Translations under genes and position numbers: made by a program
From: a virus
Length of the DNA stretch: 33,008 nt
Virus record (IMG/VR): IMGVR_UViG_3300022935_000069
Location: 1-33,008 of that record
Direction: 5' to 3' (one strand)
Shown: positions 1-7,553 of the stretch, in pieces
How positions within the stretch are numbered: position 1 is the stretch's first letter
Layout of the letters: each line of letters starts with the position of its first letter
The notes under the pieces: generated by a model
What the model was told of the DNA's origin: nothing
The model's input: only the letters and a program-made list of their open reading frames with translations
The model's database searches: none

Positions 1-29
1 TTGATTTCGCACAAATTTAAAAAAAAGGG

Positions 30-57
30 TTGACATCCCTCAAAAACCTGTCATACT
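30..57 (+). promoter_or_regulatory. Early leaderless-type promoter
   Basis: TTGACA (30-35), 16 nt, CATACT (52-57), then 7 nt to the ATG at 65. The expected transcription start falls on or next to the start codon. No Shine-Dalgarno is present. Confidence 0.75.
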
Positions 58-64
58 TATAACC

Positions 65-838
65 ATGAATATTGCAGAAAATACATTGAAATCCAAAACT
101 ACCCAAGAATTAATTGATTTGGTTGAGTCGATCAACCCTGTCAAAAATCTACTTCATTCAGCCAAGGCAGTAGCAAAGGTCGATAAATTCAAACAAGTCG
201 ATCAATTTTTTGCGAACCTCAAGCTTGGTGCAGTTCATGCAGAGCAAGCATATTGGAATGATCTTATTCCTCAAGACGATAGTGAAATTTTTGCTCGTTG
301 GGTGTTCGCCATTATGAGCGTTCACACGACTTGGGAGAGCAATGTGCGAGGTTATGAGGTTGCGATGAGTGATCTTTCTTGGACTATATCCAAAGACAAG
401 CTCAAGCAAATGATTGTCAAGGCTAAGGTTGGGTTGTATGAGCGTAGAGAGCGTGGATTGTGGGACTTGGCAACCAAGTTTCGTGAGAATCCCGATCAGT
501 TCAAAAAGCAAGATAACGAGACTTGGCAAGAATGTCGCAATCGTTTAATTGGAACAATTTATGGGTTAGGTAATGCAAAGACAACTTATGCTCTCGCATT
601 GAGTTACCCAACAGAGGCACGACTTTGTTGCTTGGATGTTCACTTGTTGCGTTTTATGGGTCACGATCTCAAGAAAGGTCACGCAAACACGCTCAAGGAC
701 TATGAACGCATGGAAAACGAATGGCTTGCTCGTTGCGACAAGTATGGAGTTTCTCCGAATGTAGCAAGAGAAATGTATTGGAACAAAGTTCAAGGCAGAA
801 GGAATTCTCGCTATTGGAGTTATTGCTTGGAAAGATAA
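65..838 (+). CDS. HhH-GPD superfamily DNA glycosylase-like protein
   Basis: 257 aa. Residues 160-197 carry the helix-hairpin-helix plus Asp signature of the HhH-GPD superfamily: GLG (167-169), a Lys at 172 in the following helix, and LDVHLLRF (190-197), where Asp191 matches the catalytic Asp of the endonuclease III type DTHIFRV motif. In that family these residues flip out and excise damaged bases, and the Lys adds AP-lyase activity. The hairpin is one residue longer than usual, and the iron-sulfur cysteines of endonuclease III are absent. The N-terminal 150 residues are not recognised. The start is fixed by the promoter that ends 7 nt upstream. A second HhH-GPD protein lies at 9142-9720. The fold call is reasonable; substrate and activity are unknown. 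Confidence 0.55.
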   Translation: MNIAENTLKSKTTQELIDLVESINPVKNLLHSAKAVAKVDKFKQVDQFFANLKLGAVHAEQAYWNDLIPQDDSEIFARWVFAIMSVHTTWESNVRGYEVAMSDLSWTISKDKLKQMIVKAKVGLYERRERGLWDLATKFRENPDQFKKQDNETWQECRNRLIGTIYGLGNAKTTYALALSYPTEARLCCLDVHLLRFMGHDLKKGHANTLKDYERMENEWLARCDKYGVSPNVAREMYWNKVQGRRNSRYWSYCLER

Positions 839-841
839 TTT

Positions 842-1024
842 ATGAAAGTCACAAAGTACGAAGTAAACGCATTAGAAAAAGTTTTAGATTGTATGCACCA
901 TTATATGCTTATTGGTCACATAGAAGAAGAACATTCAAAAGCAGAATGGATTGAAATTAGACGAGCAGTTCGCAGAATGGAAGTTTTACATGAAAAAATG
1001 AAAGAAAGTTATTTAAATGAATAA
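842..1024 (+). CDS. Hypothetical small protein
   Basis: 60 aa, charged and largely helical by composition, unrecognised. It starts 3 nt after the preceding stop, so it is probably cotranscribed with the glycosylase-like gene, and its end overlaps the next ATG by 8 nt. Confidence 0.6.
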   Translation: MKVTKYEVNALEKVLDCMHHYMLIGHIEEEHSKAEWIEIRRAVRRMEVLHEKMKESYLNE

Positions 1025-1223
1025 AGAATTTAATATAGATTTGATTTTAGGAGAAGAAGATATCCAAAGTTTATTGAATGGAGAAATTTGTGGTTTTAAT
1101 TTTGTACCAACAAATGATACCGAATACGATGAAAGGATCAGCATTAACATCAAGCATTCAAAGGGTGATTTGACATTATCTGAATCTATGAATTTAAGTA
1201 TTGACAACCTCTCAAAAGTTTAA
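1017..1223 (+). CDS. Hypothetical small acidic protein
   Basis: 68 aa, acidic, unrecognised. The ATG lies inside the last codons of the upstream gene, which suggests translational coupling. Its 3' end overlaps the promoter of the next gene: the TTGACA at 1201-1206 encodes part of its C-terminus. Confidence 0.6.
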   Translation: MNKEFNIDLILGEEDIQSLLNGEICGFNFVPTNDTEYDERISINIKHSKGDLTLSESMNLSIDNLSKV

Positions 1224-1229
1224 TAGGAT
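1201..1229 (+). promoter_or_regulatory. Early leaderless-type promoter
   Basis: TTGACA (1201-1206), 17 nt, TAGGAT (1224-1229), 6 nt to the ATG at 1236. The promoter is embedded in the end of the preceding coding region. Confidence 0.6.
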
Positions 1230-1235
1230 ACTATC

Positions 1236-1526
1236 ATGCAAAACGAATTAACACAACAAGAGTACATTTTGGAGCAAGCATCAGAAATCAATCCCGATGC
1301 AATCGTTCTTGAGCCTCGCTCAACATTTAACGAAGCAATTATCGGAATTGATCCCGATGGAAGACTTGTCTATTCAGCTAATAAAATAGTTAATGCCTTT
1401 GTGTCTCATGATGACATGACAGAAGAAGAAGCTGTAGAATATTTTGAATACAATACGCTTGGTACTATTCAACCTATGGATGATGCGAATAAGCCAATGT
1501 TCGTATATGATGAGTTTATTTTTTAA
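1236..1526 (+). CDS. Conserved phage hypothetical protein
   Basis: 96 aa, acidic. The centre holds a block of the type YSANKIV..FV..DDMTEEEAVEYFEYNTLG, a pattern I associate with small phage proteins of unknown role. The promoter 6 nt upstream fixes the start. The stop overlaps the next start as TAATG. Confidence 0.7.
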   Translation: MQNELTQQEYILEQASEINPDAIVLEPRSTFNEAIIGIDPDGRLVYSANKIVNAFVSHDDMTEEEAVEYFEYNTLGTIQPMDDANKPMFVYDEFIF

Positions 1527-1726
1527 TGAATTTCGACATTCTAATGAAAGTACAAGAACAAAAAGAAAAACTCGCAGATACTTGGAAAGCGATTAAAGAT
1601 ATTGAAATGGAATTAGAGTTTCTATATTCAAGAGAACCCGATGAAGTTGTATATATTTCGTCATTGGAAAAGAAGCTCGATAAATTATACGAAGAAATAG
1701 ATCAAATTAGCGATGAGAACAACTAA
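1526..1726 (+). CDS. Hypothetical coiled-coil protein
   Basis: 66 aa, almost entirely charged heptad-like helix (a coiled coil is expected). The start shares one base with the upstream stop (TAATG). No function can be inferred. Confidence 0.6.
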   Translation: MNFDILMKVQEQKEKLADTWKAIKDIEMELEFLYSREPDEVVYISSLEKKLDKLYEEIDQISDENN

Positions 1727-1916
1727 TCAACAAATGCGAGACGAAGAACCAACCATTGACGATATGCGTTATGATCTTGCAGAACGAGAAGCAATGAATA
1801 TGGGCGTAAGCGAAGTTATTCAGCTTCTTTTAGATGGTTTTCAAGGCTTAGACGAAATGGATGACATTGAAATTAGAGACGAATGGGAACGCTATTTTAT
1901 TGTTGACAAAGATTAA
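1713..1916 (+). CDS. Hypothetical small acidic protein
   Basis: 67 aa, very acidic, unrecognised. It overlaps the preceding gene by 14 nt. Its last codons (VDKD, stop) contain the TTGACA of the next promoter. Confidence 0.6.
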   Translation: MRTTNQQMRDEEPTIDDMRYDLAEREAMNMGVSEVIQLLLDGFQGLDEMDDIEIRDEWERYFIVDKD

Positions 1917-1931
1917 CATCTAGTTCATACT
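1903..1931 (+). promoter_or_regulatory. Early leaderless-type promoter
   Basis: TTGACA (1903-1908), exactly 17 nt, CATACT (1926-1931), 6 nt to the ATG at 1938. The -35 box lies inside the end of the upstream gene. Confidence 0.75.
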
Positions 1932-1937
1932 TTAAAC

Positions 1938-2141
1938 ATGAGATTAACAAAATACCAAAAAGCTAGACTAATTGAACATGAATGGGATGTTGTCGAAACT
2001 GATGATGGACAAAATTGTGCATGGATTAGCGTTGAACCCGAAGATGGAGAAATTTTTCAAGCCTGTATTGATGTTTTTGGCTTGACAGGAAATGGAGACG
2101 ACATTAAACTATTGGTAGTAGCAACAAGCGAAGACGATTAA
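1938..2141 (+). CDS. Hypothetical small acidic protein
   Basis: 67 aa with an acidic C-terminus, unrecognised. The start is set by the promoter 6 nt upstream, and there is no Shine-Dalgarno. Confidence 0.65.
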   Translation: MRLTKYQKARLIEHEWDVVETDDGQNCAWISVEPEDGEIFQACIDVFGLTGNGDDIKLLVVATSEDD

Positions 2142-2164
2142 ACACAATCTAATTGAATAAAAAA

Positions 2165-2785
2165 ATGAATTATTTTAAAAAGAAAAGAATTGCGTGGAAC
2201 ACATGGAGTGTTGATGATATTGTATTCAAAAGCAATAACTTAATTAAAAAGGTTTTACCATCAAACCAAGTCATGTCTTGGACTAGCAAGGGTGATCGTG
2301 ACCAAAAAATGTGTCAACGCACAGGTTGCCAAAGCCACTCAGTCAAACATGGGCAAGGTCAATCGTATACATATTATTCGACAGACAATTACAAAGGAAT
2401 TATGGTTCAACTGAAAGAAATGAAATCAGATTTTCCATCAGCAAACATTGACTTTATTGATTGCACAAATAGAATCGATAGTGTTGGAAACCCCAAAGGT
2501 CAACTTGGAGTATTGGTCTATCTTAATTCTTTTCATCAACCTTGGGAGTGGAAAAGATGCCCACAAACAGGTGATTGGACTCGTCAGCCTGTGGGTCAAA
2601 TTGCACCACTACAAGAAGGTTATCGTATGTGCTATGGTGGGCAAGGAGATGGAAACCCTTTGGATTTTGACGAATTCCACGAAATGATTCAGATCACAGA
2701 AGCAATCAGAGATTTCCTTGTAGATATTGTAGTTCCATTTAAAAACGGAACTCTTCAGCAAACTGAAAGCTTGGTCAACACTTAA
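2165..2785 (+). CDS. Hypothetical protein with a Cys-rich N-terminal third
   Basis: 206 aa from the ATG at 2165; an in-frame TTG at 2153 belongs to a spacer (aattgaataaaaaa) that recurs before 2802, so I do not use it. Residues around 55-65 carry a CQRTGCQSHSVKHG cluster that could bind metal, and near 130-160 there is a W/P-rich stretch with CPQTGDWTRQP. No known family is recognised. It is long for this neighbourhood and has ordinary codon use, so it is very likely real. Confidence 0.7.
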   Translation: MNYFKKKRIAWNTWSVDDIVFKSNNLIKKVLPSNQVMSWTSKGDRDQKMCQRTGCQSHSVKHGQGQSYTYYSTDNYKGIMVQLKEMKSDFPSANIDFIDCTNRIDSVGNPKGQLGVLVYLNSFHQPWEWKRCPQTGDWTRQPVGQIAPLQEGYRMCYGGQGDGNPLDFDEFHEMIQITEAIRDFLVDIVVPFKNGTLQQTESLVNT

Positions 2786-2801
2786 TTGAATAAAAAATTT
2801 T

Positions 2802-3026
2802 ATGAAAACAACGGACATTACTTTTGAAATTCCATTGGAAGGTGGAGAAAATTATAGACGAGATCAATGTGCAGAACATATTGCACAACTTCTCGATCAG
2901 TCTTTTGGTACTGCAATCGAAGATTTGGGAAACATACACGATCTAATTGCAGAAGAAATCGCAGAATCCAACAGAAGGCAAGCGAGAGAGAATCTTGCTG
3001 ATGCAGTAAATGGAGGATCAAGGTAA
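2802..3026 (+). CDS. Hypothetical small protein
   Basis: 74 aa, acidic, helical, unrecognised. The leader contains the same aattgaataaaaaa spacer as the preceding gene and no clear Shine-Dalgarno. Confidence 0.6.
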   Translation: MKTTDITFEIPLEGGENYRRDQCAEHIAQLLDQSFGTAIEDLGNIHDLIAEEIAESNRRQARENLADAVNGGSR

Positions 3027-3033
3027 TTAAGGA

Positions 3034-3062
3034 TTGACATATTGAAACAATTTCAGTATAAT
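3034..3062 (+). promoter_or_regulatory. Perfect sigma-70 consensus promoter
   Basis: TTGACA (3034-3039), exactly 17 nt, TATAAT (3057-3062). The predicted start near 3069 has no ATG next to it, unlike most promoters in the window. It overlaps the first codons of the small gene called at 3042 and could instead drive 3234 and downstream genes. Confidence 0.7.
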
Positions 3063-3233
3063 ATATCTCATCAGACAGAAACAGAAGAGAAGATCATAGG
3101 CTTTCATTCAGAAGCAAACATGATTACCTACTTAAATAAAAACAAAAATTATTTAAATACATTAAATCATGTTTATTTGAATTTCAAACAAATTAAGATT
3201 TCATTAAAACAAAGTAATTGGAGAACAAAATAA
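3042..3233 (+). CDS. Hypothetical small protein, TTG start uncertain
   Basis: 63 aa if started at TTG 3042, basic and Asn/Lys-rich. The only internal ATG (3120) would leave 37 aa. The TTG lies inside a perfect promoter, so a transcript from that promoter could not use it; translation would need read-through from upstream or a later start. The open frame ends directly at the ATG of the next gene. Confidence 0.4.
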   Translation: MKQFQYNISHQTETEEKIIGFHSEANMITYLNKNKNYLNTLNHVYLNFKQIKISLKQSNWRTK

Positions 3234-3392
3234 ATGCAAGAAATTATAGATAAAATATACGAGCGTATGGAATTTTGTGCAAACGCACACACGAACGACC
3301 AAGCAGAAGAACAAGCTTTCATTGCAGAGTTGAGTTGCTTGAACGAAATTTTAGATCAAATTGAAACCTTTCCTTGGGATGGTATAGAATGA
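3234..3392 (+). CDS. Hypothetical small acidic protein
   Basis: 52 aa, starting immediately after the preceding stop and ending in an ATGA overlap with the next gene (3389-3392). Acidic and helical, unrecognised. The tight joints on both sides support it. Confidence 0.6.
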   Translation: MQEIIDKIYERMEFCANAHTNDQAEEQAFIAELSCLNEILDQIETFPWDGIE

Positions 3393-3781
3393 GTTTTTCT
3401 ACTATAGAAGGAATAATCAGACAAAATACAGGCAATAAATTGAATAAACAAGAAATGCAAATCATAGGAGACGATTACCCAACTTACGAGGATTCAGTCA
3501 ACATGACTCTTGCAGAACAAGAGCGAGAAGTATCTAATAGCAATTTAGCAAGATTGTTGCAAGAGAACGCAAATTTGAAGCATCGACTTGCTTGTATTGA
3601 GGATGATATTAAAATTATTGCTAGACATATCGAGAATAATTGCCCCGATCAATTTGAAAAACCAAGTCTCAATGAGGGTGGAAGTGTTTTTGCGGATTGT
3701 GCATGGCACAACATTAGTAACATAGAAATTGCTTGCGATTTAAATAGTGATGAATCGCTTGATTGGAAAAAACGAAGTTAA
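3389..3781 (+). CDS. Hypothetical protein with coiled coil
   Basis: 130 aa from the ATG in an ATGA overlap; an upstream TTG at 3374 lies inside the previous gene and is rejected. Residues around 45-85 look like a coiled coil (EREVSNSNLARLLQENANLK), and the C-terminus has Cys and Trp residues. No family is recognised. Confidence 0.65.
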   Translation: MSFSTIEGIIRQNTGNKLNKQEMQIIGDDYPTYEDSVNMTLAEQEREVSNSNLARLLQENANLKHRLACIEDDIKIIARHIENNCPDQFEKPSLNEGGSVFADCAWHNISNIEIACDLNSDESLDWKKRS

Positions 3782-3808
3782 ATACAAACAAAATAAGGAA
3801 TAATTAAT

Positions 3809-3982
3809 ATGGGAAAAAAAGCAACAAGTAAAGGCAACACGCCAAAAAGTCAAAGTGAAAAATTGCATATCGTTTCAAAAAAAGAATCTCATACAGGAGC
3901 AAAACCTCTTGTGCCACACATAAATAATCCAAATGCGATGGTTACTCAAAAGGTTCGCAATGCACAAGACCGCAGAAGGTAA
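3809..3982 (+). CDS. Hypothetical small basic protein
   Basis: 57 aa, strongly basic (starts MGKKATSKGN, ends NAQDRRR), possibly nucleic-acid binding by charge alone. An AAGGAA Shine-Dalgarno sits about 8 nt before the ATG. It overlaps the next gene by 23 nt. Confidence 0.6.
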   Translation: MGKKATSKGNTPKSQSEKLHIVSKKESHTGAKPLVPHINNPNAMVTQKVRNAQDRRR

Positions 3983-4163
3983 TTTAAAAGATTTATTTTT
4001 TAAACTAACTGATCTTTGGCAAGATGGACATTATGCACAAGTCGCAGATTTTATCTCACAGTCAGAAACATTCTCAAGTCGGGCTAATCTCATTGATTTT
4101 TGCGTGTTTTTATCTAAATATTTGGGATTCAAAGAATTGCAAGTTCTACAAAAACTAATTTAA
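3960..4163 (+). CDS. Hypothetical small protein
   Basis: 67 aa from ATG 3960, chosen over ATG 3933 to limit overlap with the basic gene before it. Helical and rich in aromatic residues, unrecognised. Confidence 0.55.
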   Translation: MHKTAEGNLKDLFFKLTDLWQDGHYAQVADFISQSETFSSRANLIDFCVFLSKYLGFKELQVLQKLI

Positions 4164-4167
4164 ATGC

Positions 4168-4196
4168 TTGACAGACTAGCCGAAATTTCATAAGAT
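4168..4196 (+). promoter_or_regulatory. Early leaderless-type promoter of the ligase gene
   Basis: TTGACA (4168-4173), 17 nt, TAAGAT (4191-4196), 6 nt to the ligase ATG at 4203. Confidence 0.7.
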
Positions 4197-4202
4197 ACCA
4201 TT

Positions 4203-5387
4203 ATGACGAAAAAATTGCAGACACTCTACAAAGTAGATACTAAAGGTAAATTGCGTGAATGGACAATGCACATTGATGGCAATTCATTTTATGCGGTCAA
4301 GGGTCTTGTCGAAGGCAAGAAGACTCAAGACAAGCCGACTGTTACGATTGCCAAGAATGTTGGTCGTTCAAACGAAACGACTGCAAAGCAACAAGCAGAG
4401 CTAGAGGCAAAAGCGAAGTTTCAAAAGAAACTAGATTCGGGTTATGCCTTGAACGAGATAGATGCACAAGAAAAAAAGTTCTATGAACCCATGCTTGCAC
4501 ACAATTATACTGATCGTAAGCATGAATGCAAGTATCCTGTTTTTTCGCAACCAAAGCTTGATGGCATTCGTTGCGTTGTTCGCAAAGAAGGCGATACGCT
4601 CGTAGGACGCACTCGCAATGGCAAGGAGATAGAATGTATACCTCACATTCTCAAAAGCCTAAATAGGTTCTTTCTTGCTCATCCAAACGCCATTCTCGAT
4701 GGAGAACTGTACAACCATGATTTGCGGGATAATTTCAACAAGATCACATCACTTGTTCGCAAGCAAAAACCTGTTCAATCATCAAAGATGACAGATAAAG
4801 CTTTCGCAAAAAAGCAAACCGAATTCCAAGAAAGACTTGTTGAGTCAGAAAATACTATTCAATATCATGTATATGATGCACCAAAAATTAATGAATCATT
4901 AACAGAGGCACAAACATTTGATATTAGAATCAATGAACTTAAATCAAAATTACCGCAAAACAAACATATTGTATTGGTTGAAACAAATGAAGCTTATGAT
5001 CAACAAAATTTAGACAACTTGTATGAACAATATCTTGATGCAGGATATGAGGGTCAAATGGTTCGCAAGTCTTCATCAACCTATGAAAATAAAAGAAGTA
5101 AATTTTTATTGAAAAGAAAAGAATTCATGGATGCGGAATATCGGGTAATTGATATTGAGATTGGAAATGGCAATCGTAGCGGAACTGCAAAGCATCTTGT
5201 GTGCTTCTGCGACAAGACCAAGCAAACCTTCAATAGCAACATCAAAGGTTCTTTTGAATACCTCAAAGAAGTCTATGATAATCGCAAAGAATATATCGGG
5301 CAATTAGCAACGATCAAGTTCTTTCAGCTTACTCCTGATGGTATTCCACGCTTTCCTTATGCTATTTCCTTTCGGAACTACGAGTAA
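4203..5387 (+). CDS. ATP-dependent DNA ligase with N-terminal WGR-like domain
   Basis: 394 aa. It seals nicks in DNA through an enzyme-AMP intermediate and would serve phage replication and repair. The nucleotidyltransferase motifs are all visible: motif I KLDG with Lys118 as the adenylated residue, motif III ILDGELY (Glu168), motif IV EGQMVRK (283-289), motif V FLLKRK (301-306), and an OB-fold with IKFFQLTPDGIPRFP near the C-terminus. Residues 1-85 resemble a WGR domain (W20, the GRSNETTAKQQAE run, then KK..GY), a fusion seen in several phage ligases. Length and motif spacing are complete. The start follows a leaderless-type promoter. The AT-rich spacer with phased GTGG motifs lies directly downstream. 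Confidence 0.93.
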   Translation: MTKKLQTLYKVDTKGKLREWTMHIDGNSFYAVKGLVEGKKTQDKPTVTIAKNVGRSNETTAKQQAELEAKAKFQKKLDSGYALNEIDAQEKKFYEPMLAHNYTDRKHECKYPVFSQPKLDGIRCVVRKEGDTLVGRTRNGKEIECIPHILKSLNRFFLAHPNAILDGELYNHDLRDNFNKITSLVRKQKPVQSSKMTDKAFAKKQTEFQERLVESENTIQYHVYDAPKINESLTEAQTFDIRINELKSKLPQNKHIVLVETNEAYDQQNLDNLYEQYLDAGYEGQMVRKSSSTYENKRSKFLLKRKEFMDAEYRVIDIEIGNGNRSGTAKHLVCFCDKTKQTFNSNIKGSFEYLKEVYDNRKEYIGQLATIKFFQLTPDGIPRFPYAISFRNYE

Positions 5388-5603
5388 ACTACATACTAAC
5401 TACATATTACATACAACATATCAAGTATACAATATATACAGTAAACTATATACAATATAACATACTCAATATATCACTAAATACATGATAAATAATAAAA
5501 TATAATGTGGTTTAATGTGGGAGAAAGTGGGTTGTAGTGGAGTGCGAGACTTAAATATATAAAATAAATCATTAAATAAAAAACCAAACACAAATAAAAA
5601 ATC
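5388..5603. other. AT-rich non-coding spacer with phased GTGG motifs
   Basis: 216 bp with no gene. From 5388 to about 5500 it is almost pure A/T with recurring ACATA/TATACA words. It is followed by GTGG at 5507, 5517, 5527 and 5537, exactly 10 bp apart. An easily melted tract beside helically phased repeats could be an origin or a protein-binding site. This is inference only. Confidence 0.4.
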
Positions 5604-6011
5604 ATGCAAATAACTATTGGAAATTATAGAATAAGAAGATATGACTCTTTAAACTTGTGTCTTGAAGAGAGAAAAATCAAGCAAAAAGCAAAAAACCCAT
5701 ACGGAAGAAACGGAAAGAAGGGAAACACGCTAATTGAACAAAATAATTCATCAAATAATATACAATACAAATGGCATTTAATTTGTTATTCTAGTACATT
5801 AGATTATTGTTTGAAGAAATTGGTTGAAGAATGCTTGACAAATGATGAAGAAATAAATACAATAAAAGACATTCAAAATAAAATAACTCAATTAAATGAA
5901 AAAATTAGTCAAATTAGCGAGGCAAATAACAGGTTCATTGAGGAGAGTATGCTCGCTCAAGAGGAAAAAAGAGTTGATCAGCTTGCCGAAGAAGCAATAT
6001 ATCGGGCGTAA
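5604..6011 (+). CDS. Conserved phage hypothetical protein
   Basis: 135 aa. The N-terminus (ITIGNYRIRRYDSLNLCLEE, then a basic stretch and W-HLICYSSTLDYCLKKLVE) resembles small phage proteins of the DUF5405 type, which pair a beta-strand start with a helical tail; the match is by eye. Residues 85-135 form a probable coiled coil. It follows the AT-rich spacer; no clear promoter or Shine-Dalgarno was seen. Confidence 0.6.
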   Translation: MQITIGNYRIRRYDSLNLCLEERKIKQKAKNPYGRNGKKGNTLIEQNNSSNNIQYKWHLICYSSTLDYCLKKLVEECLTNDEEINTIKDIQNKITQLNEKISQISEANNRFIEESMLAQEEKRVDQLAEEAIYRA

Positions 6012-6085
6012 TTCTCACGGCTTTCCGCAACTTTTCGAGAAATAATAACTTATTTCATTGATTTTCAACTATTTACATTTTTTTG

Positions 6086-6114
6086 TTGACATCTTTGAAT
6101 TTGTATTATAGTAT
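6086..6114 (+). promoter_or_regulatory. Early promoter
   Basis: TTGACA (6086-6091), 17 nt, TAGTAT (6109-6114), 9 nt to the ATG at 6124. The surrounding TATA-rich bases allow other -10 registers. Confidence 0.6.
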
Positions 6115-6123
6115 ATTGTATAT

Positions 6124-6333
6124 ATGACAGAAGAAAACGAATCAAATAGTATCCCAAGTCCACCCGATTTCATTCCAAGTCCACCCGAAAACATTGCAAG
6201 TCCATTAGATGGCTTGAATGACGAAGAGATTTTGGAGAAATATAGGTTAATGCACGAACTCGAACACGAAGAAAGTAGAAAACAAGCATTAAATACAATA
6301 ATAATCGATCTAGAAAAGAAAATAAACACTTAA
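6124..6333 (+). CDS. Hypothetical protein with SPP repeats
   Basis: 69 aa. The N-terminal half has a threefold repeat of the form IPSPPDF / IPSPPEN / IASPLDG, and the C-terminal half is a charged helix. The DNA repeats as ccaagtccacccga. No function is inferred. Confidence 0.6.
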   Translation: MTEENESNSIPSPPDFIPSPPENIASPLDGLNDEEILEKYRLMHELEHEESRKQALNTIIIDLEKKINT

Positions 6334-6345
6334 TTGCACAAAAAA

Positions 6346-6549
6346 ATGGATGAATTACAAAAAATAAGTAGCGAAATATGTAATATCTTTAATAGTAAGA
6401 TAGATAATCTAACAAAAGAAGAAGCGGAACAAATAAATATATACAATAATAGCATGAATTTTTATATGCAGTTGGGCGACAAGCAAAAATGTCTGTGGAA
6501 TGCTCGCCAAACCTTGAAATATCTAGAAAATATATCAGAAAATAAGTAA
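6346..6549 (+). CDS. Hypothetical helical protein, paralogue of 6551-6769
   Basis: 67 aa from ATG 6346; a TTG at 6334 lies in a recurring aattgcacaaaaaa spacer. Pattern I..IFNSKIDNLTKEE...YNNSMNFYMQLGD...LWNA...LKYL aligns throughout with the next gene, so the pair probably arose by tandem duplication. Confidence 0.6.
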   Translation: MDELQKISSEICNIFNSKIDNLTKEEAEQINIYNNSMNFYMQLGDKQKCLWNARQTLKYLENISENK

Positions 6550-6550
6550 T

Positions 6551-6769
6551 ATGGACGATGAAGACCCCGAAACTCAAGAAGCCCTCGAATTGAGTTACGA
6601 AATTTTGAACTTGATTGAATCAAATATAGATAGTTTTACTGAAGAAGAGAAAGAAACCCTATATACATCAAATGAAAGCATTCAATTCTTTCTTGATGTT
6701 GGAGATGAAGAAAGATCACTAATAGAAGCTAAACAATTAAAAGAATATTTGCTAAAAATAACAACCTAA
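6551..6769 (+). CDS. Hypothetical helical protein, paralogue of 6346-6549
   Basis: 72 aa starting one base after the previous stop. It shares IESNIDSFTEEE..YTSNESIQFFLDVGD...L.EAK.LKEYL with its neighbour but has diverged strongly. Unrecognised outside this pair. Confidence 0.6.
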   Translation: MDDEDPETQEALELSYEILNLIESNIDSFTEEEKETLYTSNESIQFFLDVGDEERSLIEAKQLKEYLLKITT

Positions 6770-6779
6770 ATATAACATC

Positions 6780-6965
6780 ATGCATATAAGAAGAGAAATT
6801 GATAATTTGCTAGACAAAATGAGCCAAATAATTGCAAAGAAAAAACTCTCAAATAAAGATAAGGCAGAAATAAAGAAAATAACCGCAGAAATAAACGCAA
6901 AAACCCTTAATGGCGAGCGAGCCAAGGGAATGTGGACTGATAGTCCTGAATTTCTTGGAAGATAA
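6780..6965 (+). CDS. Hypothetical small basic protein
   Basis: 61 aa, helical, Lys-rich, ending in a less charged tail with WTDSPEFLGR. Unrecognised. It lies 10 nt after the previous gene and is probably in the same operon. Confidence 0.55.
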   Translation: MHIRREIDNLLDKMSQIIAKKKLSNKDKAEIKKITAEINAKTLNGERAKGMWTDSPEFLGR

Positions 6966-6968
6966 AAT

Positions 6969-7082
6969 ATGTTATACGAAATAATACATTCAATTATACA
7001 TTGTATTGGATCAATTACTATATTAATGATACTTTGTCTTGTAGGAAATAAGTTATTCAGTTTAATTACAAAAAAAAATTAG
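6969..7082 (+). CDS. Small single-pass membrane protein
   Basis: 37 aa. Residues 9-30 form one hydrophobic segment, followed by a short Lys-rich tail. It begins 3 nt after the preceding stop. Tiny membrane proteins of this kind recur in the window (7554, 9720 and the minus island). Confidence 0.5.
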   Translation: MLYEIIHSIIHCIGSITILMILCLVGNKLFSLITKKN

Positions 7083-7090
7083 TTAAATAA

Positions 7091-7240
7091 ATGAAGCAAA
7101 TAAATGTAAATAAGTACCTAGTCGGCAAAAAGAAATTGGGCAAAGGCAAGGTTGGAAGTAAAGGTGGAGTGGGAGTTCCCACGGGAGCTTTCGGGGGAAA
7201 ATCCAAGTTTCTGAAAAAAAAGCTTGACTCTGAATCTTGA
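7091..7240 (+). CDS. Small Gly/Lys-rich basic protein
   Basis: 49 aa, very basic and Gly-rich (KKLGKGKVGSKGGVGV), probably disordered; nucleic-acid binding is possible by charge. Its end contains the TTGACT of the next promoter. Confidence 0.5.
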   Translation: MKQINVNKYLVGKKKLGKGKVGSKGGVGVPTGAFGGKSKFLKKKLDSES

Positions 7241-7251
7241 TCTGCTATACT
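7224..7251 (+). promoter_or_regulatory. Early leaderless-type promoter
   Basis: TTGACT (7224-7229), 16 nt, TATACT (7246-7251), 7 nt to the ATG at 7259. It starts inside the preceding gene. Confidence 0.75.
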
Positions 7252-7258
7252 AGAGGGT

Positions 7259-7510
7259 ATGAATTATTGCGAAGAACAACTTGAATACCTTGAGTGGCAA
7301 GCTCAAGCTAAAAAAGAAAAAGATATCAACCCATGCGATCTCGCAGAAGGAGTATATATGCTAGTAGATGATGCGAGTCCAAGCGAATCGCCTCTCTACT
7401 TTCGCTCACTTCAAAGTGCAGTCGATTGGGCAGAGAATGACAATCAATACATTTCCTACCAAGGAGTAGAACAATGGTCTGTCTATCGGGTAGGTGGAAA
7501 GGTCTTGTAA
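7259..7510 (+). CDS. Hypothetical protein related to 12054-12338
   Basis: 83 aa. The C-terminal half (YFRSLQSAVDWAENDNQYIS...WSVYRV) matches the pattern in the gene at 12054 (FLSIEDSVAWAEINLDHSAYNVYRV), so both carry the same small domain of unknown function. A promoter 7 nt upstream fixes the start. Confidence 0.65.
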   Translation: MNYCEEQLEYLEWQAQAKKEKDINPCDLAEGVYMLVDDASPSESPLYFRSLQSAVDWAENDNQYISYQGVEQWSVYRVGGKVL

Positions 7511-7518
7511 AAAAAGAC

Positions 7519-7546
7519 TTGACAAATAATTTTTATCTACTATAGT
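7519..7546 (+). promoter_or_regulatory. Early leaderless-type promoter
   Basis: TTGACA (7519-7524), 16 nt, TATAGT (7541-7546), 7 nt to the ATG at 7554. Confidence 0.65.
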
Positions 7547-7553
7547 TAAGTAC

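Noticed and set aside
3933-4163. Longer version (76 aa) of the gene starting at 3960
   Set aside because: It would overlap the basic gene 3809-3982 by 50 nt; the ATG at 3960 gives a more usual overlap.
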